Source of the DNA: Colwellia hornerae
Lineage (GTDB): Bacteria > Pseudomonadota > Gammaproteobacteria > Enterobacterales > Alteromonadaceae
Direction: 5' to 3'
Assembly: GCF_007954355.1 (NCBI RefSeq)
Contig: NZ_VOLR01000008.1
Location: forward strand, 62,001-126,000
Length of the DNA stretch: 64,000 nucleotides
How positions within the stretch are numbered: the stretch's first letter is position 1; each line of letters begins with the position of its first letter. This document shows positions 1 to 9,210 of this stretch, one piece after another. The notes under the pieces are model-generated. The model was given only the letters and a program-made list of their open reading frames with translations. It had not been told where the DNA came from and did not search any database. A program made the translations under genes and the position numbers.

Positions 1-260
1 CAATTGGGGTTTATTTGTTCTATTAAGTTTTTCTTCCAGGCTCTTCGCCAGTTTTTAAGTTGCTTTTCTCTTGTTATCGCATCATACATAGTTTCGAATG
101 ACTCAAAATATACTAATTTATTTAGGTTATATTTATGGGTGAAGCCTAAGGTCAGTTTGGATTTATGTTGATAGACTCTTTGGGCTAATTGACTCGTTAC
201 ACCTATGTATAGTGTGGTGTTTTTTACATTTGTCATTATATAGATATGTGGCTGTTTCAT
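1..260 (-). CDS. GIY-YIG domain protein, cut by the left window edge
   Basis: An open frame read on the minus strand from an ATG at 260 runs off the window after about 86 codons. The translation begins MKQPHIYIMTN and shows the small stand-alone GIY-YIG endonuclease fold: an IYIMTN strand, LYIGVT (the YIG element), QRVYQHK with the conserved arginine, and REKQLKNWRRAWK, which holds the conserved glutamate and the basic helix. All expected catalytic positions seem present. Single-domain proteins of this kind (YhbQ/UPF0213-like) are common and mostly of unknown cellular role; some are DNA nucleases. It lies directly downstream of the next GIY-YIG-like ORF on the same strand, 13 bp away, so the two are probably co-transcribed. 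The C-terminus is outside the window. Confidence 0.8.
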   Translation of the reverse strand, partial: MKQPHIYIMTNVKNTTLYIGVTSQLAQRVYQHKSKLTLGFTHKYNLNKLVYFESFETMYDAITREKQLKNWRRAWKKNLIEQINPN

Positions 261-273
261 CTTGACGACCTTG

Positions 274-567
274 TCAGTAGATAAATTTTTTTGCTAGTTT
301 TGATATTTCTGGCCAGTCGTTATTAATCAGGAATTGTTTTTGCTTTTTAGTCCATCTTCTAATTTCATTTTCTATCAGTCTTGCTTCTTGTTCAGTTTTA
401 AATTTTTGTTGGTGGACAAGTTTTACCGGGGGCTTTATTTCGGTACCTACTAACAGTTGGTGATATTTATCGTATTTTGCTAACACTATTGCAAGCTCAT
501 CACAGCAGCCGGTGTGGTAGCTACCATCGACCGACTGTAATATATAAATATAAACTAATGTATTCAT
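274..567 (-). CDS. degenerate GIY-YIG-like small protein
   Basis: The product is about 97 aa if started at the ATG at 567 (MNTLVYIYILQ); an in-frame ATG at 579 would add four residues. The YIYILQSVDGSYHTG segment is a recognisable GIY-YIG N-terminus, but the YIG/YTG tyrosine is replaced by histidine. The following helix reads LAIVLAKYD and lacks the catalytic arginine normally found there (as in the ERRLAQH type). The later glutamate region (EQEARLIENEIRRWTKKQK) is kept. By family knowledge, loss of the arginine should abolish nuclease activity, so it may be a DNA-binding or regulatory remnant. It sits 13 bp upstream of an intact GIY-YIG gene, which suggests tandem duplication and decay. Confidence 0.65.
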   Translation of the reverse strand: MNTLVYIYILQSVDGSYHTGCCDELAIVLAKYDKYHQLLVGTEIKPPVKLVHQQKFKTEQEARLIENEIRRWTKKQKQFLINNDWPEISKLAKKFIY

Positions 568-723
568 ACTAAGCCCCATTTATTAACATTATTTTTACAT
601 ATGGTTAATATTGTAGTAGAGCTTTATTGTTTTGTCAGTGTCAGGTTAAATTTAAAATATATGCCATACATCATTAAAAATTATCAGGGCAATGTTTATC
701 GTGAGGTATTGTTGAGGAGTAAG

Positions 724-749
724 TAAAAACAGCATTGTATTAACAATGC
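724..749 (-). terminator. Rho-independent terminator after the SLBB export gene
   Basis: A perfect 7-bp stem (GCATTGT / ACAATGC, 732-749) with an ATTA loop is followed on the minus strand by a T-run (complement of 725-729). It lies just downstream of the stop codon at 779 of the minus-strand polysaccharide export gene. Confidence 0.6.
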
Positions 750-778
750 CGTTGATTTTTTAAATATAGCTTGAAACT

Positions 779-3478
779 TTACAGTCCACTAATTGCCGCT
801 ATTGCAACCGCTGTGTTATACATAATCGTTGTGGCTGTTGTCCACAAGGTTAAATTGTTCATGTACTCTGAATCAAGTGGTACAACAATTGAGTCACCTG
901 GTTTTAAAGCTGAGTCAGCACCACCGCTAAACCAATTGCTTTCTTCAAACATTTTGATACTGCCATTTGATGAAATAATATAAATTCTCTCATCATCAGC
1001 ACGTTTTTTTAAGCCGCCGCTTTGTGTTATGTAGTCTTCAACACTGCTTGATGAATCAAACATATGCGAGCTGTTCACTTGCACTTGTCCCATAACATTA
1101 ATTGAGCGGTTCTGCGTTGGGATGTAAAGTACATCGCCGCCTTCTATTGCAATATCATAATCATTTTTGGCAATAACTTGCGGTAAGTTAATAACTAAAC
1201 GCCCTAGTGGCTCTACCTTAGAGAGGTCTGCTAGTAACGATTGAATTTCACTATATGAAGTTATACCACTGTTACTTGATAAAGACTTAGTTGCCATTTC
1301 AATACGTAAGTCGGCACTTACTTTAATTAAATTTTGTTTTTCAAGTTGTTTTAACTTTGTTCTTGAAAAGACAGAGCCATTAGGGTCTGCAAAAGCCGTT
1401 AATCCTCCGGCTTTATTGATAATGCTTGATAAGCTATCACCACGACTTACTGTATATTTACCCGGAAAAAGGACTTCGCCGCGCAACTCAATAACATGAT
1501 TCGCACTCCATGAAGGGATACGGTGAATATTAAGGCGGTCTTTGCTTCTTAGTAAAATATTGTCTTGTTCGATATTGTTTAGGGCATTAACTAAATGAAT
1601 ATTTTTAGAAGTTTTTACCGAGTTAATACCGCTCATTTCGTTACGTGTTAACTCAGCTCTTGATAAATACGCTGACTCTTTAACGCCACCGGCCGCTAAA
1701 ATTAAATCGATTACGCGAGCCCCTTTTCCTAATGGATAAACGCCCGGAAATTTAACTTCGCCATCAATTTCAATTAACTTTACCGCTTCACCCACACCAG
1801 CTTGGTAACGGAGTTTGTTAACAATAGGCACAAGTAAACGTTGACGAGAAAATAATGCCATTTCACGAATGGTTACATTGTCATGCTCTGCGCCGCTATT
1901 AATATTATCGATAGAGGTATAGATTTTTTCATCTTTAGTCTCGGCCATAACATCGTTTTGTTCATGGATTTCCCAAAACTCTTTTTGCTTACTGGTTTCA
2001 ATCGCTAAGTTTCTTTCTTTCGCTAAAAGCTCTTCTTGGGTGTAGGCCAGTTCATCTAATAAAAATTGTTCTTCAGAAAACTTAAAGGCTTTAGAGAAGA
2101 TGATAATTTTATCATTACTGCTCAGTTGAATATTGCTCTTAGAACTTTTATCAGCAAAAACCTTAACTAAATTAAACTGTAAAATTTCAATATTACGCGC
2201 GCTATCAACTTCTCTAACAATAATGCCGTAATTTAAATCGGCGTAAGGTAATAGGTGAGAGTCGGCATTGGTAATAACGTCAGATAACAACATGTTATTT
2301 TGTAACTGGTATTTACCTGGACGCGCTACAGCGCCTATTAAGGTAATTGAATCAACATATAAGTCTGAGCTTTTTAATACTCGGATAAAGTCGCCTGCTT
2401 GTACTTTTTCAGCTTTTTGGCTTTTATCAGATAAATCAATATTTAAAATACTGCGTAAATCGCTTTTGTTATAACGCTCAACGATAGTAGATTTTGGGTA
2501 AGCCGCCGGTAAAAGTCCGCCAGCCATTTTGATAACACTGGCAAAATCGTCTGCTTGGCTTAATTCATAAATAGCAGGGCGTCTAACTTCGCCGGCAATT
2601 GACACTGACTTGCCTTGTGGTGGAATAAAAACGACATCGCCAGATTGTAATAAAATATCACTTGATGAATCACCTTCAATCAATAAGTCATATAAATCGA
2701 CTTGTTGAATCAGCTTACCTGAACGTTTTACTTGAATATTTCTTAATGAGCCAATATCACTAACACCACCGGCAGCAAAAATAGCATGGGTAACGGAAGA
2801 TAGTGAACTTAAGGTGTAGGGTCCGGGTTTGTATGCTTCACCTAAAACAAAGATACGCATCGAGCGTAATTCAGCCAGGCTAACCACTACATTTACACCG
2901 ATGATTTTTTGTTGGATTTTGCTGACAACAAAAGATTTTAATTCTGAGAAAGTGAGTCCTGCTACGCTAATAGGTCCCAAGGTAGGGAAAACCAACTCCC
3001 CTTCACGTGTTACCGTTAATTGCATTTCGCGGTTTTCTTTACCAAAAACCTGTATTGATACTGAGTCTCCGGTACCTAAAATATACCCTTCTGGTATGGC
3101 AATATCCATTACCGGAGAAAAAGTTGCTGGGGCATTAGCAAATACATCTAAGCCGAAACGCGGTAATGTTTTAAAAATCGCTTCAGCTTTCTCAGTTTCC
3201 TCGGCATCTTTAACTTTAAGGTTGTCATTGTTAAAGCTATTAATATCACGTGGCGTTATTAATGTATTAATAGGAGAATTTTGTACATTACTGCCGGATA
3301 ACTGTGCTTCAATGGCATTTAAATCGATGCCCATACTTTTAGCTAATGCTTGTTGCTGAGTTTTAGGTAACTTTTTAAATTGCTCTATTTGCTGAGCAGA
3401 CACTTGCTGGGCATGTAAATTTAAAGAAAGCGCAAAAAGTAAAAAGGTTGCTATAAGATAGCGAGTAATGTTCATCAT
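779..3478 (-). CDS. SLBB-domain polysaccharide export protein (Wza/OtnA-like, multi-SLBB)
   Basis: About 899 aa from the ATG at 3478 (MMNITRYL). This start is preferred over the ATG at 3538 because it gives a clean signal peptide ending at ALSLNLHAQ and has AGGAAA upstream. After a Gln-rich N-terminus comes a Poly_export domain (around residues 125-210, beginning PEGYILGTGDSVSIQVFG). Several SLBB beta-grasp repeats follow, each with the pattern V-x-G-x-V-x-x-PG-x-Y and an AGG (for example FVLGEAYKPGPYTL, SIAGEVRRPAIYEL, EIDGEVKFPGVYPL, ELRGEVLFPGKYTV). The C-terminus is a hydrophobic segment. Family members are periplasmic/outer-membrane components that carry capsule or exopolysaccharide to the surface. 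It is much longer than E. coli Wza (about 380 aa) because of extra SLBB repeats. No polymerase or Wzc gene is adjacent; a surface-polymer cassette lies 10 kb away. Confidence 0.88.
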   Translation of the reverse strand: MMNITRYLIATFLLFALSLNLHAQQVSAQQIEQFKKLPKTQQQALAKSMGIDLNAIEAQLSGSNVQNSPINTLITPRDINSFNNDNLKVKDAEETEKAEAIFKTLPRFGLDVFANAPATFSPVMDIAIPEGYILGTGDSVSIQVFGKENREMQLTVTREGELVFPTLGPISVAGLTFSELKSFVVSKIQQKIIGVNVVVSLAELRSMRIFVLGEAYKPGPYTLSSLSSVTHAIFAAGGVSDIGSLRNIQVKRSGKLIQQVDLYDLLIEGDSSSDILLQSGDVVFIPPQGKSVSIAGEVRRPAIYELSQADDFASVIKMAGGLLPAAYPKSTIVERYNKSDLRSILNIDLSDKSQKAEKVQAGDFIRVLKSSDLYVDSITLIGAVARPGKYQLQNNMLLSDVITNADSHLLPYADLNYGIIVREVDSARNIEILQFNLVKVFADKSSKSNIQLSSNDKIIIFSKAFKFSEEQFLLDELAYTQEELLAKERNLAIETSKQKEFWEIHEQNDVMAETKDEKIYTSIDNINSGAEHDNVTIREMALFSRQRLLVPIVNKLRYQAGVGEAVKLIEIDGEVKFPGVYPLGKGARVIDLILAAGGVKESAYLSRAELTRNEMSGINSVKTSKNIHLVNALNNIEQDNILLRSKDRLNIHRIPSWSANHVIELRGEVLFPGKYTVSRGDSLSSIINKAGGLTAFADPNGSVFSRTKLKQLEKQNLIKVSADLRIEMATKSLSSNSGITSYSEIQSLLADLSKVEPLGRLVINLPQVIAKNDYDIAIEGGDVLYIPTQNRSINVMGQVQVNSSHMFDSSSSVEDYITQSGGLKKRADDERIYIISSNGSIKMFEESNWFSGGADSALKPGDSIVVPLDSEYMNNLTLWTTATTIMYNTAVAIAAISGL

Positions 3479-3915
3479 TGGGGCAATAAATTTCCTATAA
3501 ATGCGAGGCGTAACATTAGCTAAATATTTACAAACCATATATCTGAATAATGGTTCAATATATCGACTAAATAAGTTCTGAAATTAACGGGTAGAGTTTA
3601 TCAGTAACGAGCTATTGAATAAAGTAACTTGCTTACCTTTTATAACGCCAAATAATTCATTTTAGCGCTGTCAGTTTATTATTTTCTTTCTGAGAAATCA
3701 CAAAGGTAACTAAAACATTACATCTGCTTAATCAAATCTCGCTGCCGAACTATTGCCTTTCATGGCAAGCACAGGTATAACACACGCTGACTTTCGCAAA
3801 TAAATTTGACAATAATTACAGCGCAAAGAACTTTTTTCAATATTTCAAAATGTTTTTAGCGAATTAAAATAATAATATTTAACTGTAATTTTCACTTATC
3901 TTAGAGGATTTTTTT
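3479..3915. other. divergent intergenic region, SLBB gene / POT transporter
   Basis: 437 bp of AT-rich sequence between divergent genes. It must hold the promoters for both. A TTGACA at 3806-3811 is a possible -35 for the rightward transporter gene, but I see no good -10 at 16-18 bp spacing. I see no gene or strong hairpin here. Confidence 0.4.
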
Positions 3916-5418
3916 ATGAGTAAACCTGATACAGGTTCTTTTTTTGGCCATCCGGCAGGGTTACAAACACTGTTTGTTACAGAAATGTGGGAGCGCATGA
4001 GTTATTACGGTATGCGTATGCTACTTGTTTTATTTATGACTGCTACATTACAAGAAGGAGGCTTAGGGTTAACCGTTGCTTCTGCAGCGGCTATATATGG
4101 TTTATATACCGGTAGTGTTTATTTTATGGGCTTGCCAGGCGGTTGGATAGCTGACCGATTAATTGGTGGCCAAAAAGCGGTTTGGTACGGCGCAATCATT
4201 ATTATGATTGGCCATATTATTTTAGCCATTCCTAACGACACAACATTTTTTATTGGTTTAATCGTCGTTATTTTAGGTACCGGTTTATTAAAGCCTAATA
4301 TTGGCGCTATGGTTGGTCAATTATACTCAGATGAAGATGTACGCCGTGACAGTGGCTATGCTATTTATTACATGGGTATTAATTTAGGCTCAGTTATTGG
4401 TTATGCAGTTTGTGGCTACTTAATGGAAAATGTTGGTTGGCATTGGGCGTTTGGCGCCGCGGCTGTTGGTATGGCATTAGGTTTAATTCAATACAAAATC
4501 ACTACACCTAAGCTTCAAGGTATTGGAGAAAAGCCGGTATATCCTATGTCAGATAAAGCACAAAAGACCAGCTGGGCGATTATTGGTATTGTTTTAGCGT
4601 TTGTTACCTATGCTACTTTTCAAGGACTTATAACTATTGTCCCTGTTACTGTCGCTCAATACGTTGCCGTAGCATTTTCTACAATTTTCGTTATTTATTA
4701 TGCGGTGATATATTTTGGTAGTAACCTAACGCAAAATGAAAAGAAAAAACTCTGGGCATTATTGCTGATTTGTATTGCATCAGCTTGTTTTTGGTCGGGC
4801 TTTGAGCAAGCCGGTTCATCGATGAATTTATTCGCACGTGATTATACTGACCGTGTTATTGGGTCATTTGAAATACCTACGGGCTGGTTTCAATCTGCAA
4901 ACTCCTTTTTTATCGTTTTACTATCACCCTTTTTTGCGGCTTTATGGATTAACTTAGGTAAAAGACTGGTGAGTCCTTCTTATGGCATTAAGTGTGCTGT
5001 TGGATTAATCATCATGGCGAGTGGTTTTATCGTGATGTTTTTTGCTGCACAATACGCTGCTTCAGGTATGAAAGTTGCCCCTTACTGGTTAGTAGCAACT
5101 TACTTCCTACATACAGTTGGTGAGCTTTGTTTAAGCCCTGTAGCATTAAGTGCGGTAAGTAAATTGTCACCTAAACGCTTTGCAGGACAAATGATGGGTG
5201 TTTTTGTTTTAACCTACTCAATTGGTAATATTATTTCTGGTTTATTAGCAGGTAATTACGATCCAAATAACGTGGCACAAATACCTTCACTCTATATTCA
5301 AATTAGCTTATTTAGCATTGGTATTGGTTTAATCATTTTATTAATCGGTTTCAAATCTAGATTTTGGGAAAATTTGCCTGATGATTCAAAAGCATCAACG
5401 GCAACAACTAACGCTTAG
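3916..5418 (+). CDS. POT family proton-coupled di/tripeptide transporter
   Basis: 500 aa, the usual length for bacterial DtpA/DtpB-type proteins. The N-terminus carries the POT signature E-x-x-E-R-x-x-Y-Y (E23, E26, R27, Y30, Y31 in TEMWERMSYYG), which couples proton and peptide binding. About 14 hydrophobic segments follow, including GTGLLKPNIGAMVGQLY, the second PTR2 signature region. It should import di- and tripeptides at the inner membrane using the proton gradient, which suits a protein-degrading marine heterotroph. AGAGGA about 9 bp upstream supports the ATG at 3916. It appears monocistronic and is followed by a clear terminator. Exact substrate range cannot be told from sequence. Confidence 0.93.
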   Translation: MSKPDTGSFFGHPAGLQTLFVTEMWERMSYYGMRMLLVLFMTATLQEGGLGLTVASAAAIYGLYTGSVYFMGLPGGWIADRLIGGQKAVWYGAIIIMIGHIILAIPNDTTFFIGLIVVILGTGLLKPNIGAMVGQLYSDEDVRRDSGYAIYYMGINLGSVIGYAVCGYLMENVGWHWAFGAAAVGMALGLIQYKITTPKLQGIGEKPVYPMSDKAQKTSWAIIGIVLAFVTYATFQGLITIVPVTVAQYVAVAFSTIFVIYYAVIYFGSNLTQNEKKKLWALLLICIASACFWSGFEQAGSSMNLFARDYTDRVIGSFEIPTGWFQSANSFFIVLLSPFFAALWINLGKRLVSPSYGIKCAVGLIIMASGFIVMFFAAQYAASGMKVAPYWLVATYFLHTVGELCLSPVALSAVSKLSPKRFAGQMMGVFVLTYSIGNIISGLLAGNYDPNNVAQIPSLYIQISLFSIGIGLIILLIGFKSRFWENLPDDSKASTATTNA

Positions 5419-5447
5419 TTAACTGTTTGTAATCGTTAAATGACTCT

Positions 5448-5476
5448 AAAAGCCAACATTTATTGTTGGCTTTTTT
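5448..5476 (+). terminator. Rho-independent terminator after the peptide transporter
   Basis: Perfect 8-bp stem AGCCAACA (5451-5458) / TGTTGGCT (5464-5471) with a TTTAT loop and a T6 tail. The A-run before the stem would let it work in both directions. Confidence 0.9.
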
Positions 5477-5541
5477 ATCGCTGGCTTTTACTGCAACTTA
5501 TTCCATGTCTTTAAGCCTTATTCTTTATAGGTTGATTAAAT

Positions 5542-6147
5542 ATGATGAAAACAAGAGATACTCTTCGCCAAGAAATTCGCTATCAACGCAGCTTATTAAA
5601 CACTGCTCAGCAAGCAGAACAATCACTTTTATTGTCTAAAAAACTGATTAAAGATAAAGTAGTTAAAGGCGTTAAACACATCGCTATTTATTTAGCGAAT
5701 GATGGTGAGTTAAATACTCAGCCTTTTATTAACTGGTGTTGGCAAAATAGCATCGCGGTATATTTACCGGTAATACACCCTTTTAGTAAAGGTAATTTAC
5801 TGTTTTTAAAATATACTGAAAACTCTATTCTCGTCAAAAACAAATATGGCATTTTAGAGCCTAGGCTTGACGTTCGAAACATAATAACGCTCGCTCAGCT
5901 TGATATAATTTTTACTCCTCTAGTTGCCTTTGACCCACAGGGTAATCGCCTAGGTATGGGGGGCGGTTTTTATGACCGAACACTTGCTGCTTGGCATGCT
6001 CAATATCAACAAAACAAAGAAGCTACACCCTTGCCAGTTGGTTTAGCTCACGATTGCCAAAAAGTTACCGCTATTCCCTTTGAAAGTTGGGATATTCCAC
6101 TGCCTAAAATTATCACGCCAACCACCAGCTATAACTTCGACATTTAA
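5542..6147 (+). CDS. fau: 5-formyltetrahydrofolate cyclo-ligase
   Basis: 201 aa (ATG at 5542; a second ATG at 5545 is equally possible). Converts 5-formyl-THF to 5,10-methenyl-THF with ATP, returning a storage/inhibitory folate to one-carbon metabolism. The C-terminal signature [15 protein letters not shown] (about residues 134-148) is the glycine-rich phosphate/folate site, and the N-terminal basic helix ([15 protein letters not shown]) matches the family. In many gammaproteobacteria this gene (ygfA/fau) follows 6S RNA (ssrS), but here only 122 bp, part of it a terminator, separates it from the previous gene, so no 6S RNA fits. rpiA follows 52 bp downstream in the same direction, as in related genomes. 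Confidence 0.93.
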   Translation: MMKTRDTLRQEIRYQRSLLNTAQQAEQSLLLSKKLIKDKVVKGVKHIAIYLANDGELNTQPFINWCWQNSIAVYLPVIHPFSKGNLLFLKYTENSILVKNKYGILEPRLDVRNIITLAQLDIIFTPLVAFDPQGNRLGMGGGFYDRTLAAWHAQYQQNKEATPLPVGLAHDCQKVTAIPFESWDIPLPKIITPTTSYNFDI

Positions 6148-6199
6148 AGATCTGCTGATATACTTCTGCCTAATTTCCCGCTCGCTAATTAGGATTCAC

Positions 6200-6856
6200 A
6201 TGACACAAGATGAAATGAAGAAGGCCGCAGCCCTTAAAGCCCTCGAATTTATTAAAAATGACACGATTGTTGGTGTTGGTACGGGTTCTACGGTAAATCA
6301 CTTTATTGACGCCCTAGCGACAATCAAAGACAAGATCCAAGGCGCAGTGTCTAGCTCAGAAGCGTCAACTCAAAAATTAAAAGCCTATGGTATTGAAGTA
6401 TTTGAGTTGAACGATGTTGACGGCATTGATGTTTACGTTGATGGCGCTGATGAAATTACCCAACATATGTCGATGATAAAAGGTGGCGGTGCTGCACTTA
6501 CTCGTGAAAAAATTGTTGCCGCGGTTGCCAAAACATTTGTTTGTATTGCCGATGAAAGTAAACAAGTAAGAGTGCTAGGAAAGTTTCCTTTACCGGTTGA
6601 AGTTATTCCAATGGCACGAAGCTATGTGGCGCGTGAATTAGTTAAACTCGGTGGTGATCCGGTTTATCGCCAAGGCGTTATTACTGATAACGGTTGTGTA
6701 ATTCTTGATGTGTATAACTTAGAGATAATTGATCCTAAGAAACTTGAAAATGATATCAACGCCATTGTAGGTGTTGTTACTAATGGTTTGTTTGCGTTAC
6801 GCGGTGCCGATGTTTTAATTTTAGGCACTCAAGATGGCGCTAAACTGGTAAAATAA
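6200..6856 (+). CDS. rpiA: ribose-5-phosphate isomerase A
   Basis: 218 aa from the ATG at 6200 ([18 protein letters not shown]), the same size as E. coli RpiA (219). The open frame extends upstream to 6080 inside fau, but that start would overlap fau out of frame, and AGGA precedes 6200. Interconverts ribose-5-P and ribulose-5-P in the non-oxidative pentose phosphate pathway. Visible motifs are [13 protein letters not shown] (phosphate loop), DGADEI (catalytic Asp region) and [14 protein letters not shown]. It lies between fau and serA, the conserved neighbourhood in gammaproteobacteria. Confidence 0.96.
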   Translation: MTQDEMKKAAALKALEFIKNDTIVGVGTGSTVNHFIDALATIKDKIQGAVSSSEASTQKLKAYGIEVFELNDVDGIDVYVDGADEITQHMSMIKGGGAALTREKIVAAVAKTFVCIADESKQVRVLGKFPLPVEVIPMARSYVARELVKLGGDPVYRQGVITDNGCVILDVYNLEIIDPKKLENDINAIVGVVTNGLFALRGADVLILGTQDGAKLVK

Positions 6857-6963
6857 AACTTTAGAGTTTATACACTATATGCTAGTTTAGAAATCTAGCC
6901 ATCTAAATGCTTTATATTTGGTTAAGGCAATGACCACTATAGTCCTACATGAGATATTAGAAA

Positions 6964-8193
6964 ATGAGCAATAATTCATTAGCAAAAGAAAAAATTAAGA
7001 TTTTATTACTTGAAGGTGTTCACCCGAGCGCTGTTGAAGAGTTAAAAATGAAAGGCTACAGCAATATTGAATGTATTAGTACATCGCTTGCTGAAGAAGA
7101 TTTGATCAAAAAAATTGCTAATGTTCACTTTATTGGTATTCGCTCTCGTACTCAGTTAACTGACTATGTATTAAGCCATGCTAAAAAATTAGCGGCTATT
7201 GGTTGTTTTTGTATTGGTACTAACCAAGTTGAAATTAAAGCGGCACAAAAACGTGGCATTCCAGTATTTAATGCCCCGTTTTCAAATACCCGCTCGGTTG
7301 CGGAATTAGTATTAGGTGAAACCTTATTATTATTACGTGGCATTCCTGAAAAAAGCGCCAAAGCACATCGTGGTGAATGGCATAAGTCTGCCGCTGGTTC
7401 AGTAGAAGCTCGTGGTAAAACCTTAGGTATTATTGGTTATGGCCATATTGGTATGCAATTAGGTATTTTGGCTGAAACCTTAGGTATGCGAGTACGCTTT
7501 TATGATATCGAAACCAAACTTCCCTTAGGTAATGCGAGCCAAGCGTCAAGTTTAAAAGCTTTATTAAAAGAAGCTGATGTTGTTAGCTTACACGTACCTG
7601 AAACGCTTCAGACGCAAAACATGATGGCAGCAAAAGAATTTGCAATCATGAAAGACGGCGTTATTTTTATCAATGCCTCTCGTGGCACAGTAGTTGATAT
7701 TGATGCATTAGCTGATGCGCTTAAAAGTAAAAAAGTTGCTGGCGCCGCGATTGACGTTTTCCCTGTTGAACCTAAAGGTAATGATGAAGAGTTTATTTCA
7801 CCGTTACGTGCATTCGACAACGTTATATTAACGCCACATATTGGTGGTAGCACCAAAGAAGCCCAATCTAATATCGGCTTAGAAGTAGCCAGTAAAATGG
7901 CAAAATACTCTGACAACGGCTCAACACTTTCAGCCGTTAACTTTCCAGAGGTTTCTTTGCCAGGTCATACGGGTACAAGCCGCTTATTGCATATACACCG
8001 CAATCAACCGGGTGTGTTAACCCAAATTAACCAAGCCTTTGCTAAGCACAATATTAATATCGCCGCACAGTACTTACAGACAGACGATCAAATTGGTTAT
8101 GTAGTTATTGATATCGAAGCCCAAGATAGTGCCCTAGCATTACGTGAATTAAAACAAATTGACGGCACAATCCGCGCACGTATTCTTCATTAG
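6964..8193 (+). CDS. serA: D-3-phosphoglycerate dehydrogenase
   Basis: 409 aa, close to E. coli SerA (410), with the same layout. The substrate domain and the NAD-binding domain carry GYGHIGMQLG (nucleotide loop), NASRGTVVDIDAL (arginine region) and LTPHIGGST (catalytic histidine). A C-terminal ACT domain (about residues 335-409, beginning SRLLHIHRNQPGVL) provides serine feedback inhibition. It oxidises 3-phosphoglycerate to 3-phosphohydroxypyruvate, the first step of serine synthesis. The presence of the ACT domain and the E. coli-like length predict the serine-inhibited type. A strong terminator follows 28 bp after the stop. Confidence 0.97.
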   Translation: MSNNSLAKEKIKILLLEGVHPSAVEELKMKGYSNIECISTSLAEEDLIKKIANVHFIGIRSRTQLTDYVLSHAKKLAAIGCFCIGTNQVEIKAAQKRGIPVFNAPFSNTRSVAELVLGETLLLLRGIPEKSAKAHRGEWHKSAAGSVEARGKTLGIIGYGHIGMQLGILAETLGMRVRFYDIETKLPLGNASQASSLKALLKEADVVSLHVPETLQTQNMMAAKEFAIMKDGVIFINASRGTVVDIDALADALKSKKVAGAAIDVFPVEPKGNDEEFISPLRAFDNVILTPHIGGSTKEAQSNIGLEVASKMAKYSDNGSTLSAVNFPEVSLPGHTGTSRLLHIHRNQPGVLTQINQAFAKHNINIAAQYLQTDDQIGYVVIDIEAQDSALALRELKQIDGTIRARILH

Positions 8194-8220
8194 TTTTTCT
8201 GAGTATTTAGCGTAAACAAT

Positions 8221-8252
8221 AAAAACGAGACTTAATAAGTCTCGTTTTTTTT
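8221..8252 (+). terminator. Rho-independent terminator after serA
   Basis: Near-perfect palindrome with 13-bp arms (8221-8233 and 8238-8250, core ACGAGACTT / AAGTCTCGT) and a T8 tail. The flanking A-run makes it potentially bidirectional. Confidence 0.95.
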
Positions 8253-8353
8253 GCCAAGTATAAAATAAAACTGAAATCCCTTCTCCTTGTAGCCATACTG
8301 AATGTATTCAGCCTCCCATGTAGTCATACTGAATTTATTTCAGTATCCCAGGT

Positions 8354-8430
8354 CGTCATGCTGCATTTATTTCAGTATCTGGGCTTCGGGCTGTTAACAA
8401 CGAGATCCTGAAACGAGTTCAGGATGACGG
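8354..8430 (+). repeat. 77-bp two-hairpin element, copy 1
   Basis: Runs from CGTCATGCTG to AGGATGACGG. The left half has a substitution (CTGCATTT) that weakens hairpin 1, so this edge copy has begun to decay. The central palindrome is the shorter TGTTAACA form. Confidence 0.92.
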
Positions 8431-8565
8431 AGTTTGGGCTCATGTAGGTGGAGGTTTTGTTTAGGATGACGGCGGTTTTGACCCATGTTTATGGAGTCTT
8501 CGTCCATACTGACGGAGTTCTCATTCATCTGACGTGGACTCACTCAGGGCGACGTTCTCTCTTCT

Positions 8566-8642
8566 CGTCATGCTGAATTTATTTCAGTATCTGAGCTTTG
8601 GGCTGTTAACAACGAGATCCTGAAACGAGTTCAGGATGACGG
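8566..8642 (+). repeat. 77-bp two-hairpin element, copy 2
   Basis: Full copy. Left hairpin ATGCTGAA / TTCAGTAT (one G-T pair, loop TTTAT), central TGTTAACA palindrome, right hairpin ATCCTGAA / TTCAGGAT (loop ACGAG). The ends form 12-bp imperfect inverted repeats. Confidence 0.95.
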
Positions 8643-8708
8643 AGTTTGGGCTCATTGTAGGTGGAGGTTTTGTTCAGGATGACGGAGTTATTCTTCAGTA
8701 TCCCTTTT

Positions 8709-8785
8709 CGTCATGCTGAATTTATTTCAGTATCTGGGCTTCGGGCTGTTAACAACGAGATCCTGAAACGAGTTCAGGATGACGG
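8709..8785 (+). repeat. 77-bp two-hairpin element, copy 3
   Basis: Full copy with the GGGCTTCGGGCTG central variant shared with copy 1 and an intact left hairpin. Confidence 0.95.
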
Positions 8786-8819
8786 AGTTTGGGCTCATGT
8801 TGATGGTATTCTCTCTTCT

Positions 8820-8896
8820 CGTCATGCTGAATTTATTTCAGTATCTGAGCTTTGGGTTGTTAACAACGAGATCCTGAAACAAGTTCAGGATGACGG
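8820..8896 (+). repeat. 77-bp two-hairpin element, copy 4
   Basis: Full copy with the longer central palindrome GTTGTTAACAAC. One change in the right loop (ACAAG) leaves the stem intact. Confidence 0.95.
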
Positions 8897-8973
8897 AGTT
8901 TGGGCTCATGTAGGTGGAGGTTTTGTTCAGGATGACGGCTGTTTTGGCCCATGTTGATGGTATTCTCTCTTCT

Positions 8974-9050
8974 CGTCATGCTGAATTTATTTCAGTATCT
9001 GAGCTTTGGGTTGTTAACAACGAGATCCTGAAACGAGTTCAGGATGACGG
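8974..9050 (+). repeat. 77-bp two-hairpin element, copy 5
   Basis: Full copy, identical base for base with copy 6 as far as I can read, which implies recent duplication. Confidence 0.95.
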
Positions 9051-9105
9051 TGTTTTGTTTAGGATGACGGCGGTTTTGGCCCATGTAGGTGGTATTCTCT
9101 CTTCT

Positions 9106-9182
9106 CGTCATGCTGAATTTATTTCAGTATCTGAGCTTTGGGTTGTTAACAACGAGATCCTGAAACGAGTTCAGGATGACGG
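9106..9182 (+). repeat. 77-bp two-hairpin element, copy 6
   Basis: Full copy, identical with copy 5. The same AGTTTGGGCTCATGTAGG spacer that follows copies 1 and 4 leads from it into the 21-bp tandem repeat. Confidence 0.95.
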
Positions 9183-9210
9183 AGTTTGGGCTCATGTAGG
9201 TGGAGGTTTT

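Noticed and set aside
5419-5541. 6S RNA (ssrS) upstream of fau.
   Set aside because: Only 122 bp is available, part of it the transporter terminator; 6S RNA needs about 180 nt, and no matching fold is visible.
6080-6199. N-terminal extension of rpiA.
   Set aside because: It overlaps the end of fau out of frame; the RpiA family starts at the ATG at 6200, which has its own AGGA.
8354-9182. Possible CRISPR array.
   Set aside because: The repeats are 77 bp with two hairpins, spaced irregularly (starts 111-212 bp apart), and the spacers are related to each other. No cas gene is present.
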